From Leptasterias polaris (lineage: Eukaryota; Echinodermata; Asteroidea; Forcipulatida; Asteriidae): 64,000 nucleotides of DNA. Each line of letters begins with the position of its first letter. The first letter of the stretch is position 1. Of the stretch, positions 11,601 to 22,034 are shown in pieces. Location of the stretch: the NCBI GenBank assembly GCA_037783415.1, contig JAZGTN010000213.1, positions 744,001 through 808,000 on the forward strand. Reading direction: 5' to 3'. The position numbers and the translations under genes are program-made. The notes under the pieces are model-generated. The model was given only the letters and a program-made list of their open reading frames with translations, searched no databases and was not told where the DNA came from.

Positions 11601-12343
11601 CAACGGGTGATAGGTCACTAATGTTGGTTGCTGCCTGCTCCTTTACTCCACCGGCTTCTTCATCACTTGTTCTCCTTGGAACCTTGTCCTCACACTGATC
11701 CTCACCCGGCTCCTGGTGGCCACACCAAGGATGCTCACACTGGTTACATGGTCTTCGTGATAATGCGTCCGCATTGTTATGTTGGCGACCAGGCTGATGT
11801 TGGATTGTAAAGTCATAGTCAGCTAGCAGCTGAAGCCAACGGGCCACCTGACCAACGGGTTCCTTAAATCGGAACAACCACTTTAGTGCTCCATGGTCTG
11901 TTCTTAACAGGAAGTGCTGCCCGTAAAGGTACGGCCTAAAGTACTTGATAAAGTAAACCACAGCAAGCATCTCTTTCCTTGTGACACAATAGTTCCTCTC
12001 GGCTTTTGACAAAGCCCTGCTTGCGTAGGCTATGACTCTCTGAGCCATCCTGCTGTTGCGACAGCACGGCGCCTATCCCGTGGTCACTAGCATCAGTATC
12101 CAATGTAAACATCAAAGTTGGAGATGGGTACGCAAGTATTGGAGAGGAAACTAGTCGTGACTTCAATTCGTTAAATGCCTGCTGGCACTCATCAGTCCAG
12201 CGGAAGAACCTCCCTGCCTCCGTGAGCCTATGCAAGGGCCTCGCCAACCCAGCAAATCCTTGCACAAATCGGCGGTAGTATGACGCAAGTCCCAAAAAAC
12301 TACGTACATCACGGACGGCTGTTAGGACTGGCCAATCTCGCAC
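11503..12343 (-). pseudogene. RNase H region of gypsy 2
   Basis: The text DVRSFLGLASYYRRF, TDECQQAFNELK, TLDTDASDHGIGAVLSQ (active-site Asp) and, after a frame change near 12050, VIAYASRALSKAERNY, LLRTDHGALKWL and NNADALSRRPC is classic gypsy RNase H. The segment leads directly into the integrase linker. Confidence 0.87.
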
Positions 12344-12373
12344 TTGCTGAATCTTTGTTGGATCTGTCTTAAC

Positions 12374-13885
12374 TCACTTCGCAGAGACTATATGGCCGAG
12401 ATAGGCTACCTCCTCTTGGAAAATGTGACATTTCTTCGGCTGGAGTTTCAGCCCCGCATCTTTTATTCGGTTGAAGATAAGGTCCAGACGTTGCAGATGC
12501 TCATCAAACGAACAGCTACACACAATGTCATCTAGGTACACCAGACATACCTGCCACTGTAGGCCCCGCAACACTCGGTCCATAAGACGTTCGAATGTGG
12601 AAGGCGCGTTGCAGAGCCAAAAAGGCATGACCTCAAACTGGTAAAGCCCGCTTGGAGTGCCAAATGCTGTTTTCACCTTATGCTTGTCCTCCATGGGCAC
12701 TTGTCAATAGCCCTATGCGAGGTCCAACGTCGAGAAATATCTTGACCCAGAAAGTGCATCTATAGTGTCATCAATACGGGGTATTGGGTACGCGTCTTTC
12801 CGCGTTACAGCATTTAATCTTCTGTATTCTATGCAGAAGCGAACCTTCCCATCCTTCTTCCGTACCAAAACGATTGGGGACGCCCATGGCCCAGTTGCAG
12901 GTTTGATGACACCTCTCCTTAGCATTGATTTGACTTCAGCCTCCGCCACCTCCCTCTGATGAAGTGGGAGTCTTCTAGGCCTCTGCTTTATTGGAGCCAC
13001 ATCTCCTGTCTCGATTTTATGTCTCACTAAATCCGTCCGTCCAATGTCTCCTTCTCCGCTAGAAAACTGTCCTTGATATCTGCCGAGAAGCCCCTTCAGT
13101 TGCTCACTCTCATGCTCCCCTATATGTCTTGAGGATCTTTCATGCAAGTCTTGCAAGTAACTTGGCAACGTCAAGTCTATCATCACTTCACTAGAAGCCG
13201 CCCTTACTCTTTCCCTTTCCATGTTAGCCTGGGGGTTAGAAATAACAAGCTCGGGACCTATTGAATCAACTGCATAAAACATTGATGCTGTTGTTCCTTG
13301 GTAAAGGGTGATGGGATCATCTCTGGGGTTCATTAGGCGGAGGGGCACTACACTGGATCCAGTTCCTACTAAAGAAGGTGCTACCATGATGCAATTCTTC
13401 TCTGTCATAGAGACTGCGGGTTCTATCAGTCCACAAGGGACCATCATGTCGCTACCCTCAAGACTCCCCTGAATGAGCATTTCCGTCCTAGGAGGAACGA
13501 CAACAGTCTCAACAACCGTCACACGACGACTCTGTTGTCTCTCTGCTGTCTCCCAAAGAGGCAGTACTATTTCTCCCCACTCAAGACATTTATTCGTGAC
13601 ATCAATCACGCATCGCTCGTTCCTTAAGAAGTCCAGTCCCAGTAACACATCGTTTCCTATCGAGGCTACTATGAATCGATGATGAACTTTTACTCCAGCC
13701 AGCTGTAACTCAGCTCCCACTTCCCCTCCAATCGTCAACTCCTTATTGTCTGCTAGCATAATCCTTACATCAGTGCTTGTCACTGAGGCCTGGTCCTCCT
13801 TGGACCACTGTTTAGTTATATTCTCAGACAGCAAGGATATAGTTGCACCGGTGTCTACCAGTATGTGACACCAGGATATTATTTG
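12374..13885 (-). pseudogene. Protease and reverse transcriptase of gypsy 2
   Basis: The protease motif LVDTGATISLL lies at about 13834-13866, followed by VLLGLDFL. RT shows GVIKPATGPWASPIVLV, RFCIEYRRLNAVT, FSTLDLA, then a break with stop codons at about 12701-12715, then FEVMPFWLCNAPSTFERLM (Trp where Gly is usual) and the catalytic YLDD at about 12535-12546, ending KKCHIFQEEVAYLGHIVS. Confidence 0.88.
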
Positions 13886-14220
13886 GAGTCTTCAATAATG
13901 GGTCGAGGAGAATAGCTTTCCGTTACTATGTACAATTCAATGAGAGTTTATTCGGTATCTGTAAAATAATGAAGAGAAGAGAGCAGAGTCTGTTTTAAGT
14001 GGTGCTTCTCTTGCATTTTATAAAGTGAATGTCAAAGTGGTAATTTATACAATTGGACTCATATCTAACTAAAATTAAATATACATCAACATGCACTCCG
14101 TTGATGAGCGCGTCTACATGCAACCCCTCACCAACTACAGCAGCAACATTATCTGTTGTCACATCTATTTTGCCCCCCCCCCCTCCATTGCAGCTGTCTC
14201 TTGGCCCTCAGATACAGCTC
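13886..14220. other. Gap between gag and protease of gypsy 2
   Basis: About 330 bases separate the gag stop from the protease motif. They are AT-rich, contain an 11-base C run (14173-14183) and no frame that matches the element, so they may be inserted or decayed sequence. Confidence 0.5.
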
Positions 14221-15870
14221 CTAACAGTTTTCCTGACTTTGCTTGGAGTTATTTACTCCTGCTGACTGCTCACTCCCTTTACCACTACTTCCGGATTCCT
14301 TTTTCAGGTCGGAGCAATTGGGCTTGATGTGTCCCCATTCCTTACAGTTGAAGCACTGTGGCCCTTTCTTATCGAACTTCCTCTTAGAGTTAACTTGCTT
14401 CTCCAGCCTTTGCATTTTCTCCAAGATTTGTAAGAGCTGCCGCTGTATGTCTGACCCTGTGGAGCTGCCCCATTCCCTTGGTTCTGCATAGGCGACATCA
14501 ACAGTAGCAGTTCTCAATTTCTCGATATCAGACGAGCGTCGCTGGTTTTCAGACTTATATAAGGCATCCAGCTCCACAGCTGCTGCTACCGCCTCATCCA
14601 GGGTTTTTGTTTGCATCTGGATCACCCTGGTTCTTATCTCACCATCACTTAAAGCATCAAGAAAGTGATCATGGCCCATGCGATCTCTACTGTCAGTTGG
14701 CAGGTCGGTGTATACCTTTTCGACGAGTTGCCTGGTCTCGTCTGCGAGTTCTATCAAACTCTCCGATGGCTTCTGACGCCGATTTCGGAGCTGGGCGCGA
14801 TGAAGTTCCTTCCTTCCGGTAGGATCAAAACGAGCCTGTAAAGAATTGACCAGCTTCTTGTAGTCCTTTGCTTCCTTTTGGAGACTACCCAGGACTAGTT
14901 GAGCTGACCCAGTGAGCAATACTGCTAAATACTGACATTTAGTTTCGTCATTCCAGCCGTTAATGCCAGCACACAGTTCAAAATGCTTTATGTAGGACTC
15001 TCACGGCCCCTTGCCATCATAGCGATCTGGCTTAATCAATGGCCGTTGTTTCCCCTGCTGGATGAAGACTTCCTGCTTCTTTCCTACATCCACAACAACC
15101 TCGTGGGCTGCCTTTGGTTCAATCACGGAACCTTTTTCTTCCTTTTTGTCTTTATCCGAGGTATTCACTTCCTGGGCCATTTCTGCAGATGCCGCAGTTT
15201 GAACTCCTGTGTGTCGGGCACAATCCTCTGTTGTTTTGGGGTTCTTGTCCACTATTTCCCGACCATCAACACCCATCCCAAGCAGAAGTGATTGGGCTGG
15301 TCTGCTCTCGGCTTGCCCGACGGAACTCCCCGTCCTTGGAGACAAAGTCACTGGGTTGATAGCTGTTCCCGACGGCCCGTACAGCGAACTTGCAGGCACC
15401 CACCCAACTGAGTTGTCCCGTTGACTGAACCTTCCTTCTCCCACTGAAATATTATGCATTGGGAAATGATTCTCCGAGCCCCCTTTACAAACTGTCGAGT
15501 AACCTTGCAGCTGTTCATTAACGATGCCTGGAGTGTATTCTCGAAGTCAAGTACATGACGAGTTGAGTGAAGGCTAGTTGGTCCTTCGTATTGGTTTCGA
15601 GGCTGGTTGGCAATTGAAGGAAGATTATCTGACAGAGACCGTTCCTGTGGAAGGACTATCCCCGAGTCTCCCCACAATGTGTACTCTCCTCCCAGCCTGG
15701 AGTCCGTAATGCTTGCCTGAGCCCCAACCCGTGCTGGTGTTTCCACTTCAGTTGGTCCCGTTGGGACACGCAAATCAACTGGCTTAAATTTATCCGAAGT
15801 AGATGTGTTCGGAAGCGCCTCCACGTGAGCAAATTGACCAAGCCTCTTAGACAATGTTTCTATTTCTTGG
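14221..15870 (-). pseudogene. gag of gypsy 2
   Basis: Three overlapping minus-strand frames (15854-15348, 15459-15001, 14919-14221) form a decayed gag. The last has capsid-like helices (QLVLGSLQKEAKDYKKLVNS, FDPTGRKELHRAQLRNR), a coiled segment (ILEKMQRLEKQVNSK) and one zinc knuckle CFNCKEWGHIKPNC at about 14322-14363. The N-terminal third is polar with no recognised motif. Confidence 0.78.
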
Positions 15871-16197
15871 GTGACACATTGCTACTCCCTTTCCAAAAAA
15901 TGCTAAAGATCTTGTCCACCAATGGCTGAATAGTCTACAGCTCTACTTTGTCTTGCTTCCATGATGTCCGTTTGCTTTTAATATGAAACCTTGTTTCAAT
16001 TAAATCTGATGCCGGCTACCTTCACTGCGCCGTAATCAGTTGTTTAGATCCGGGAGCGTGTCTTCCGGAGCGGTTATCCACAATCCGGCACTTCCGGAGT
16101 TGGTTTCCCGGAGCTTGTTTCCCGGAGCTGATCTTCCGGAGTGGCTGTCCTCGATCCGAGGCTTCCGGGAGCAGTCTTCCCGGAGTGCAGGTGACGG

Positions 16198-16516
16198 CTC
16201 GGTCAAACCACTGCCGTGTTCTGATCCGGTGGGTAGAGCTTCACTGTTCACACTGCTTGTCACACGGCTCGGTCAAACCACTGCCATTGTCTGCTCCGGA
16301 GATAGAGCTTCACTAGTCCCACGGCTCGGTCAAACCACTACCGTACTCTGCTCCAGTGATAGAACTCCCGTCGTTGCACGACTCCGTCAAAACACTGCCG
16401 TTGTCTGCTCCGGAGGTAGAACTTCACTAGTCCCACGGCTTGGTCAAACCAATACCGTACTCTGCTCCGGTGATAGAACTCCCGTCGTTGCACGGCTCGG
16501 TCAAACCACTGCCGCG
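16198..16516. repeat. 57-bp tandem repeat in the gypsy 2 leader
   Basis: CTCGGTCAAACCACTGCC-type units start at 16198, 16268, 16325, 16382, 16439 and 16496. The last four intervals are exactly 57 bp and the first is 70. Units alternate two subtypes (CTAGTCCCACGG and CGTCGTTGCACGG ends), so a 114-bp dimer may be the amplified unit. Upstream, 16050-16190 has short TTCCCGGAG repeats. Confidence 0.92.
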
Positions 16517-16660
16517 TAAGCCCTTCGGCCGACTGCCGAAGAAGAAGCCCTTACTCCGGGTAGCACCGCTAGATGAGCCACCCGCTGATCGGATGTCTCT
16601 CTGTATTCTAAAACATAGTAAATTTAATTCAAGCCAAACCAATCCCAGCGCTGCCGCCAA

Positions 16661-17089
16661 TGTAACGCGCGCCGTCGCGGTCAAGGACTTGTTGTTTGTT
16701 TGATGATTTGGACAAGAATTAAATATAACGGACGGAGTATGAACAGAACAAGAGACAGACAACGAATAAATAATTGTGACTTGGAAACAGTTCTCAGCTT
16801 TGATTCTTCTCTGATTCTCTGATTCTCTTCTCGTAATCATAAATTACATGTACTTACATTGTCAGTCTTAACCTTTTGTCAATCTTACACACGGAAACGG
16901 GGGAGCCAGAGCTTTCTAGAGTTCGTCTTGACTCTTCGGGACCCAAAACAGCACTGACTGTCCCCTCCAGATCACGTGGGAACCCAAGCCCGCCATCCCA
17001 CGATTCCCAGGTGCTCCGGATGTCTGCGGTCAGCGCTGCCTGCGAGCCCTCATGTGAACTCGGTGACCTTGTCACCTCTGCTCGTTACA
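16661..17089 (-). repeat. LTR of gypsy 2 (429 bp)
   Basis: On the minus strand it starts TGTAACGAGC at 17089 and ends GCGCGTTACA at 16661. It is followed by a primer-site-like TTGGCGGCAGCGCTGGG and preceded by a purine tract AAAGGAGGGGGTTG (17090-17105). No second copy is seen in the window. Confidence 0.8.
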
Positions 17090-17105
17090 CAACCCCCTCC
17101 TTTAA

Positions 17106-17750
17106 GAAAGGATGTGTCCTCACATCGTCACTTCCAACTAAAAAGAACCGACCTAAAGAAACTTCTCAGAACTTTTAAAGAAACAAACCACAAAACTTTA
17201 GAGTAAACAAAAATAAACATCTGATAACCTTTACAATAAATAATCAGTATAACATGTCTTGTATCTTCAAGGTCTTCAAAAACTTTGGTTTTAACTTTAT
17301 GTGAAACTTAATAACTTTTGAAACTTTTAATACAAAATGCCCTACGCGTACGTGACAGAGTTGAGATGATCTACTCCGGGAAGAAGCGCTCCCTTGATGA
17401 TTCTTGCTGTAACTTTGCCTTCGGCATCAAGCAGCTCCTGAACGATCCGTTCCGCCAGGCGATGAGTGTTGCGGCCACCCTCAGTCTGACACCCAACCTC
17501 CTTTACTATAGGCAAGACTGAAGTGGTCGTCGACGCCACATGAGCTACAACTTCCATCGAAGGTGCTGGCAATGACATTTGGATGCTACGACGCACCTGG
17601 GGTGGGGACAAAGCCTGCAACATCAATCTTTGCTCTGGGGTCCCTGGGTGAAGACTAAGGAGGTCACCTCCTCTTCCCGGGGTTCGTGGAATCTCTGGGG
17701 TCTCCGGTATAGCTTGTTGATCGAGAACCGGGTCATCATTGCTCGTTACA
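17106..17750 (-). other. Probable 3' internal end of an adjoining gypsy element
   Basis: A purine tract next to the LTR means this flank has the layout of the inside of an element that ends in that LTR. A minus-strand frame (17626-17342) encodes NTHRLAERIVQELLDAEGK and IKGALLPGVD; I do not recognise it. 17106-17341 is AT-rich without frames. Confidence 0.45.
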
Positions 17751-20700
17751 ATACGTTATCATTTTTATTTACCCTTTCCGATACGACACATTTTGTTGTG
17801 GAAGACATTTCGAAAAGTAAATTTGTAATCTCTTTTGCTGATATTTTTTTAGTCCAAGTGTAATAGGTGTAGAAAAACCTTTGTCCTATAGGTGACCAAG
17901 TGTCTAGGTTAGAGTTTTATTACCCTTCCACTGTTTATACTTTCCCCTTAAGCTCTTCTAGCACCCCCTTAGTTAATTTCTTAGGAATCCTTTGTGATAA
18001 ACAATGAACCCTCTTGCATAATCCTTGGTAGTGTGGTTAGTCACCCCTGTAATTGACTTCAGATAGCAGCATGGCAGCACAAGGGGAACACTCCACACTT
18101 ATGTGTTCTCCCATCACAAGCTTTGATTTTTACTTCATATGTTCAAGATTTGCCTGTTTCAAGTATTTACTGCTATGGACTCGGTAAGCTTAAATTTTGT
18201 TTTATTATTCATTTTGTCAACCATAATATTCCTGTGTTTCTTTGGAATTTCATTTCTAAAGTTGTATTTTTGGAAATATCTTTTGTTTTAAACTCAGTTT
18301 GGATTTAATTTTTAAGACTGAGTGTTTCTTCTTAAATTTGATTGAAGAACTGTATTTTGATCAATTGTATTTCTTGTTGTTTTATTTACACAGGTTTTAA
18401 AGCCATTTTGATTTTAATTTTGTAACCTTCTTTGGCACTGTGTTTGGTTGTTTTTAGTGGTTTCTATAAATTCTTTTTTTCTTCAAGTATTCTGGGTTTA
18501 GTTCAATAGTTTCTATATAATTTGTTGCTATATTTCGATCACTGGTTTTGCTTTTGGTCATCGCCTTATAATCAATAAAGTTATTTTTTATTTTTTGCTT
18601 GTTGAGAAACCTACATTTTGAGTCCCTGTCCTACTTTTTGCATTTCCTCGCGTCTTAACCCTATTCGATCCCTAGATTAGTTGAGTTTTTCTGAAGTGAG
18701 TTTCCCAGTGTTTAGTTTTATTTAGTTTTATTCAAGTGATCCATTTTTCCGGGTTACACAAACTCGAAAACTTATTCAAAATTTGAAGAACTTTGAATGA
18801 TCTAAGGCTTTTTAAGAAGCGAAATTAAATGCTTGAACAAAGCACAATGCTCTGAATAAGTTATTGCAACTGTAACCAGTCCGACCTATTGTGGCCGACA
18901 AACCATTTGGGAATAAATTACATGAAGTTAGTTTTGTAAGGATAGGAATATTCAGAATATTAATGTATTAAGAAGTCTTATATTTAGGTGTTCAGGCGAC
19001 AGCCCGGAACACCTCTTGTTTTTGTTCGTTTTTTTATTTTTCTTAATACTTTTCTAAATCCATATCAAATCAAGACGAAGAGACCGTTGGTTACTTTTTG
19101 CGGGATTATATAGAGGTAATATAGGTCTTCATTTTTCATTGTGTGCGTGACATGACATGCATGACCTCTACTTCCGGTCGAAACCGGAAGTGCCTTGTAA
19201 TTTAAAAGTGGCGAATTTTTTCAAGTCGTTTTCAACGATGTTATAGTCCGGCAAGGGTCTGGTTTAAAAAAATTGGACCGGTGACGTCATTAAATCTAAA
19301 AGCGCCCTCTAGCGGCAGGTTAAACACAGCTTCAAATACACTTTTACTAGATGTCTGTGGTGAAGTTTATGATAATCGTTTCGAAATTGGTATACATAAT
19401 GACCTTCATGCAGACAACACATGTGTGAATTTTTAGATTGATGACGTCATCATGTGTCACGTGGTATCGCCTTAAAGGTTTACTTTTTGAAGCTGTGTAT
19501 CTACAAAACCACAAGTTTGACTGAGTTGAACCTTGGCATGTTGATAGACAGTGATATTGACTACTTAAAGCTAGAGTGACGACTTGATGACGTCATCAAT
19601 TTGTTTTTTACAAATTTTTGAAATTTTGACCAATTATTACATATCTTCAGTACAAAGCAAGCTATAGTCAAATTTCATTTTGCATGAGACTTGGAAGGTC
19701 CTACAAGGATATAATGTGGAGTGACGTTTTCACGAAGTCATCAATTGTCATGATATGTCACCACCAAGGTAATAATATAATAATAATATGGATTTAAGGT
19801 AGTGTTTTACAAGATCTATATGTACAGAACAACTTTGGTGATCAAATGGAAACTTTGCATGTACTCAAGCTGGGATGTGTTACATCCAACAAGTTTGGTC
19901 AAATCTTAGAACCACCATTCGAAAGACTCTATAGAAGTATATCAATATTTAATACACACACATGTTTATAACATTTCTTTGAAACACGAGGTCACACCGA
20001 ACACCTCTTTTTTGTTTCCTACAAAAAATTATGTCTAGTTTAATTTAATGAAAATGAAAATCTTTATAATAGCTGCACATTTCATTCATCATGGCCGAAG
20101 ATACCATATTCTTAACCTCTTCCAAAATGGCAAGATGGAAACACTGCACAAATAAGCAAACAAACAAGCAAACACACCAACAAACAAACAAACAAACAAA
20201 CGAATTACCAATAATTATCATCGCAGTAGTTGTATGTTAAATTTGAATGAAAGCCTTTTGAAAAAAAAAAGGGCCAACGGTTTGGGTACAGGGTCCGGAG
20301 TACATTTAAGTCCCGTCCCGTCCATTTTTAAGGTACAGGGTCCGGAGTACATTTAGGTCCTGAAATACTTTCGGGTAAAGTTTTGGGCTACGTTTAAGTC
20401 CCTAGCTACGTTTAGGTTTACAGGGTTTGGGGCTTTTTTAACACCCATCATTTAGGTAAAGGGTTGGGCTACGTTTTAGGGGGGTGTTACGATCCAAAAA
20501 TCTCCAAACTATCCGTGAATATAAATCACTCCAAAAGCCTGAATTTTCTCAGATGCAACAAAGAAATCAAACAAGATGACACTGATTTAAAGAACACAGA
20601 AACAAAGTGATCTAATGATAAACTATCAATAACTTCAAATACCGATTTAACATGGTTGAGATACGGGTGAGCACTTCAGCAACAGAAGATACAGCATCGA

Positions 20701-21390
20701 GGATCAAATACACTGTGGCAAACGGTCAACTCAAGGGGCGAAAACAGTTCTCTGTCGATAGATGTGACCATGAGCTATCTCGGGGTGAACTCACTCCAAT
20801 AAATGTCCAGAAGAAGACGAAGCAACGACTATAAGAAATATTCTTTTGGAAAAGGTGACACTAATGCCGAGAGCCCACATTATGTTGTCCATGTAAAGAT
20901 GGACTTCTGTGCACTCACCTAGAGAAAATATTTCACCACTATTCTTTAAAAAACAGGTCCTGTGTTATTAGACGTCCCTGGTCGTGTATAAAACAAATTT
21001 AAGTTTCTTCAGAAAGCCAATGAAAACAGCATCAACAGTAACGAACAATCTAGCACGGTTTGCGGTAACAACGTTTACATGATGAACATCTCGTTTATTA
21101 GACATTGTGGTTTTCAAAACAACCGGTGATGTAACACCTCGTCGTTACTATCTGTATATGCTTTGATTGTCATCCGAAGAAAGCTGAACTATGATGATAC
21201 AGGCTGTATATTAATGGTGTCAATAAATGTTTCTCTTTTTCAGAGTGCTGTTGTTACCCTTTTCCAATAAAGCCATCAAGAGTAATATTTATTGGTATAG
21301 GTGACATTATATTTAAAAATCTAAAAAGTTATTGAAAAAGTTATAGAAGTGCTTCTCACAAAGTAGGTATATATGGCCAATCCCTATCTG
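17751..21390. other. Non-coding AT-rich stretch with scattered repeats
   Basis: No gene is supported. Between about 18985 and 20015, two GAACACCTCTT words bracket a segment with four TGACGTCA or near-TGACGTCA words (19281, 19441, 19588, 19724). A 30-bp repeat with GGTACAGGGTCCGGAGTACAT lies at 20285 and 20331, and a (AAAC)n tract at 20155-20200. The rest shows nothing I can name. Confidence 0.55.
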
Positions 21391-21394
21391 ACAC

Positions 21395-21668
21395 AAACTA
21401 CTTTTTCCACTAAATTCTATGGTCAAAGAGCCTTCAACTTCATTGCATCTTCATTTAATATGGAATGACTTACCTCTTCATATTCGCCAAGCTAGCTCTC
21501 TTCAGATTTTCAAGGGACTTTTAAAAACTCGTTTGTTTGAATCTTTATTTGTGTAACTTGCTTTTATATTCATTTCATTGTTTTTATGGTTTGTGTTGCG
21601 CATATAGAGGATTCTGCATTATGCGCTATATAAATATCTCGTATTATTAATATTATTATTATTATTAA
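21395..21668 (+). mobile_element. Non-LTR RT tail with (ATT)n end
   Basis: The plus strand reads LHLIWNDLPLHIRQASSLQIFKG and LLKTRLFESLF, the end of a CR1/L2-type reverse transcriptase ORF, then a 3' end CATTATGCGCTATATAAATA running into (ATT)n. Only the last part of the element is present. Confidence 0.78.
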
Positions 21669-21929
21669 TGTTTTGATCAATTACCAATATATGATAATAG
21701 TAATAATAATAACTAGTTCTTAAATTGTATAGCGCATTTTACAATAACGTCTCAATGCGCGTTACCCAAGTGTTCTGGTCATTGGGCAAATAACATTCCT
21801 TTTCTCAGCTCTCTTGGGAGTATACAGCCCCGAGCTGTCGTGGCGCTCAGGAGGCTTTTTCAAACACAATAAATCAACCTCTACACCAAATTATACCCCT
21901 GGGTGAAGAGAAGCAATTATAGCGAAGTG

Positions 21930-22034
21930 TCTTGCTCGAAGACACAAAACGTCATGACCGGACTCGAAGCCGCACCCCGATGACTAAACCACCAGAGCTT
22001 GAATCCGATGATCTAAACCACTCGGCCATGACAT
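21930..22034 (-). mobile_element. tRNA-Leu-derived SINE head, copy A
   Basis: The minus strand reads TGTCATGGCCGAGTGGTTTA and onward with a Leu-type variable region and GAGTCCGGTCATGAC, like the 5' part of the full copy at 27727-28082. The body is not recognisable beyond CTTGCTCGAAGACAC. Confidence 0.72.

Larger units (their letters stand above)
9117..17089 (-). mobile_element. Ty3/gypsy retrotransposon 2 with nested insertion
   Basis: Read on the minus strand: LTR (17089-16661), primer-site-like sequence TTGGCGGCAGCGCTGGG, leader with 57-bp repeats, gag, protease, RT, RNase H, integrase and an extended tail ending at 9117. Frame changes and stops (for example 12713, 12344-12374) show it is not intact. 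I find no matching LTR below 9117, so the 3' end is lost or diverged. An RTE-like fragment interrupts the integrase. Confidence 0.88.

Noticed and set aside
16040..16519. 159-codon plus-strand frame
   Set aside because: It exists because the 57-bp leader repeat is a multiple of three; it lies antisense in the gypsy 2 leader and has no protein character beyond the repeat.
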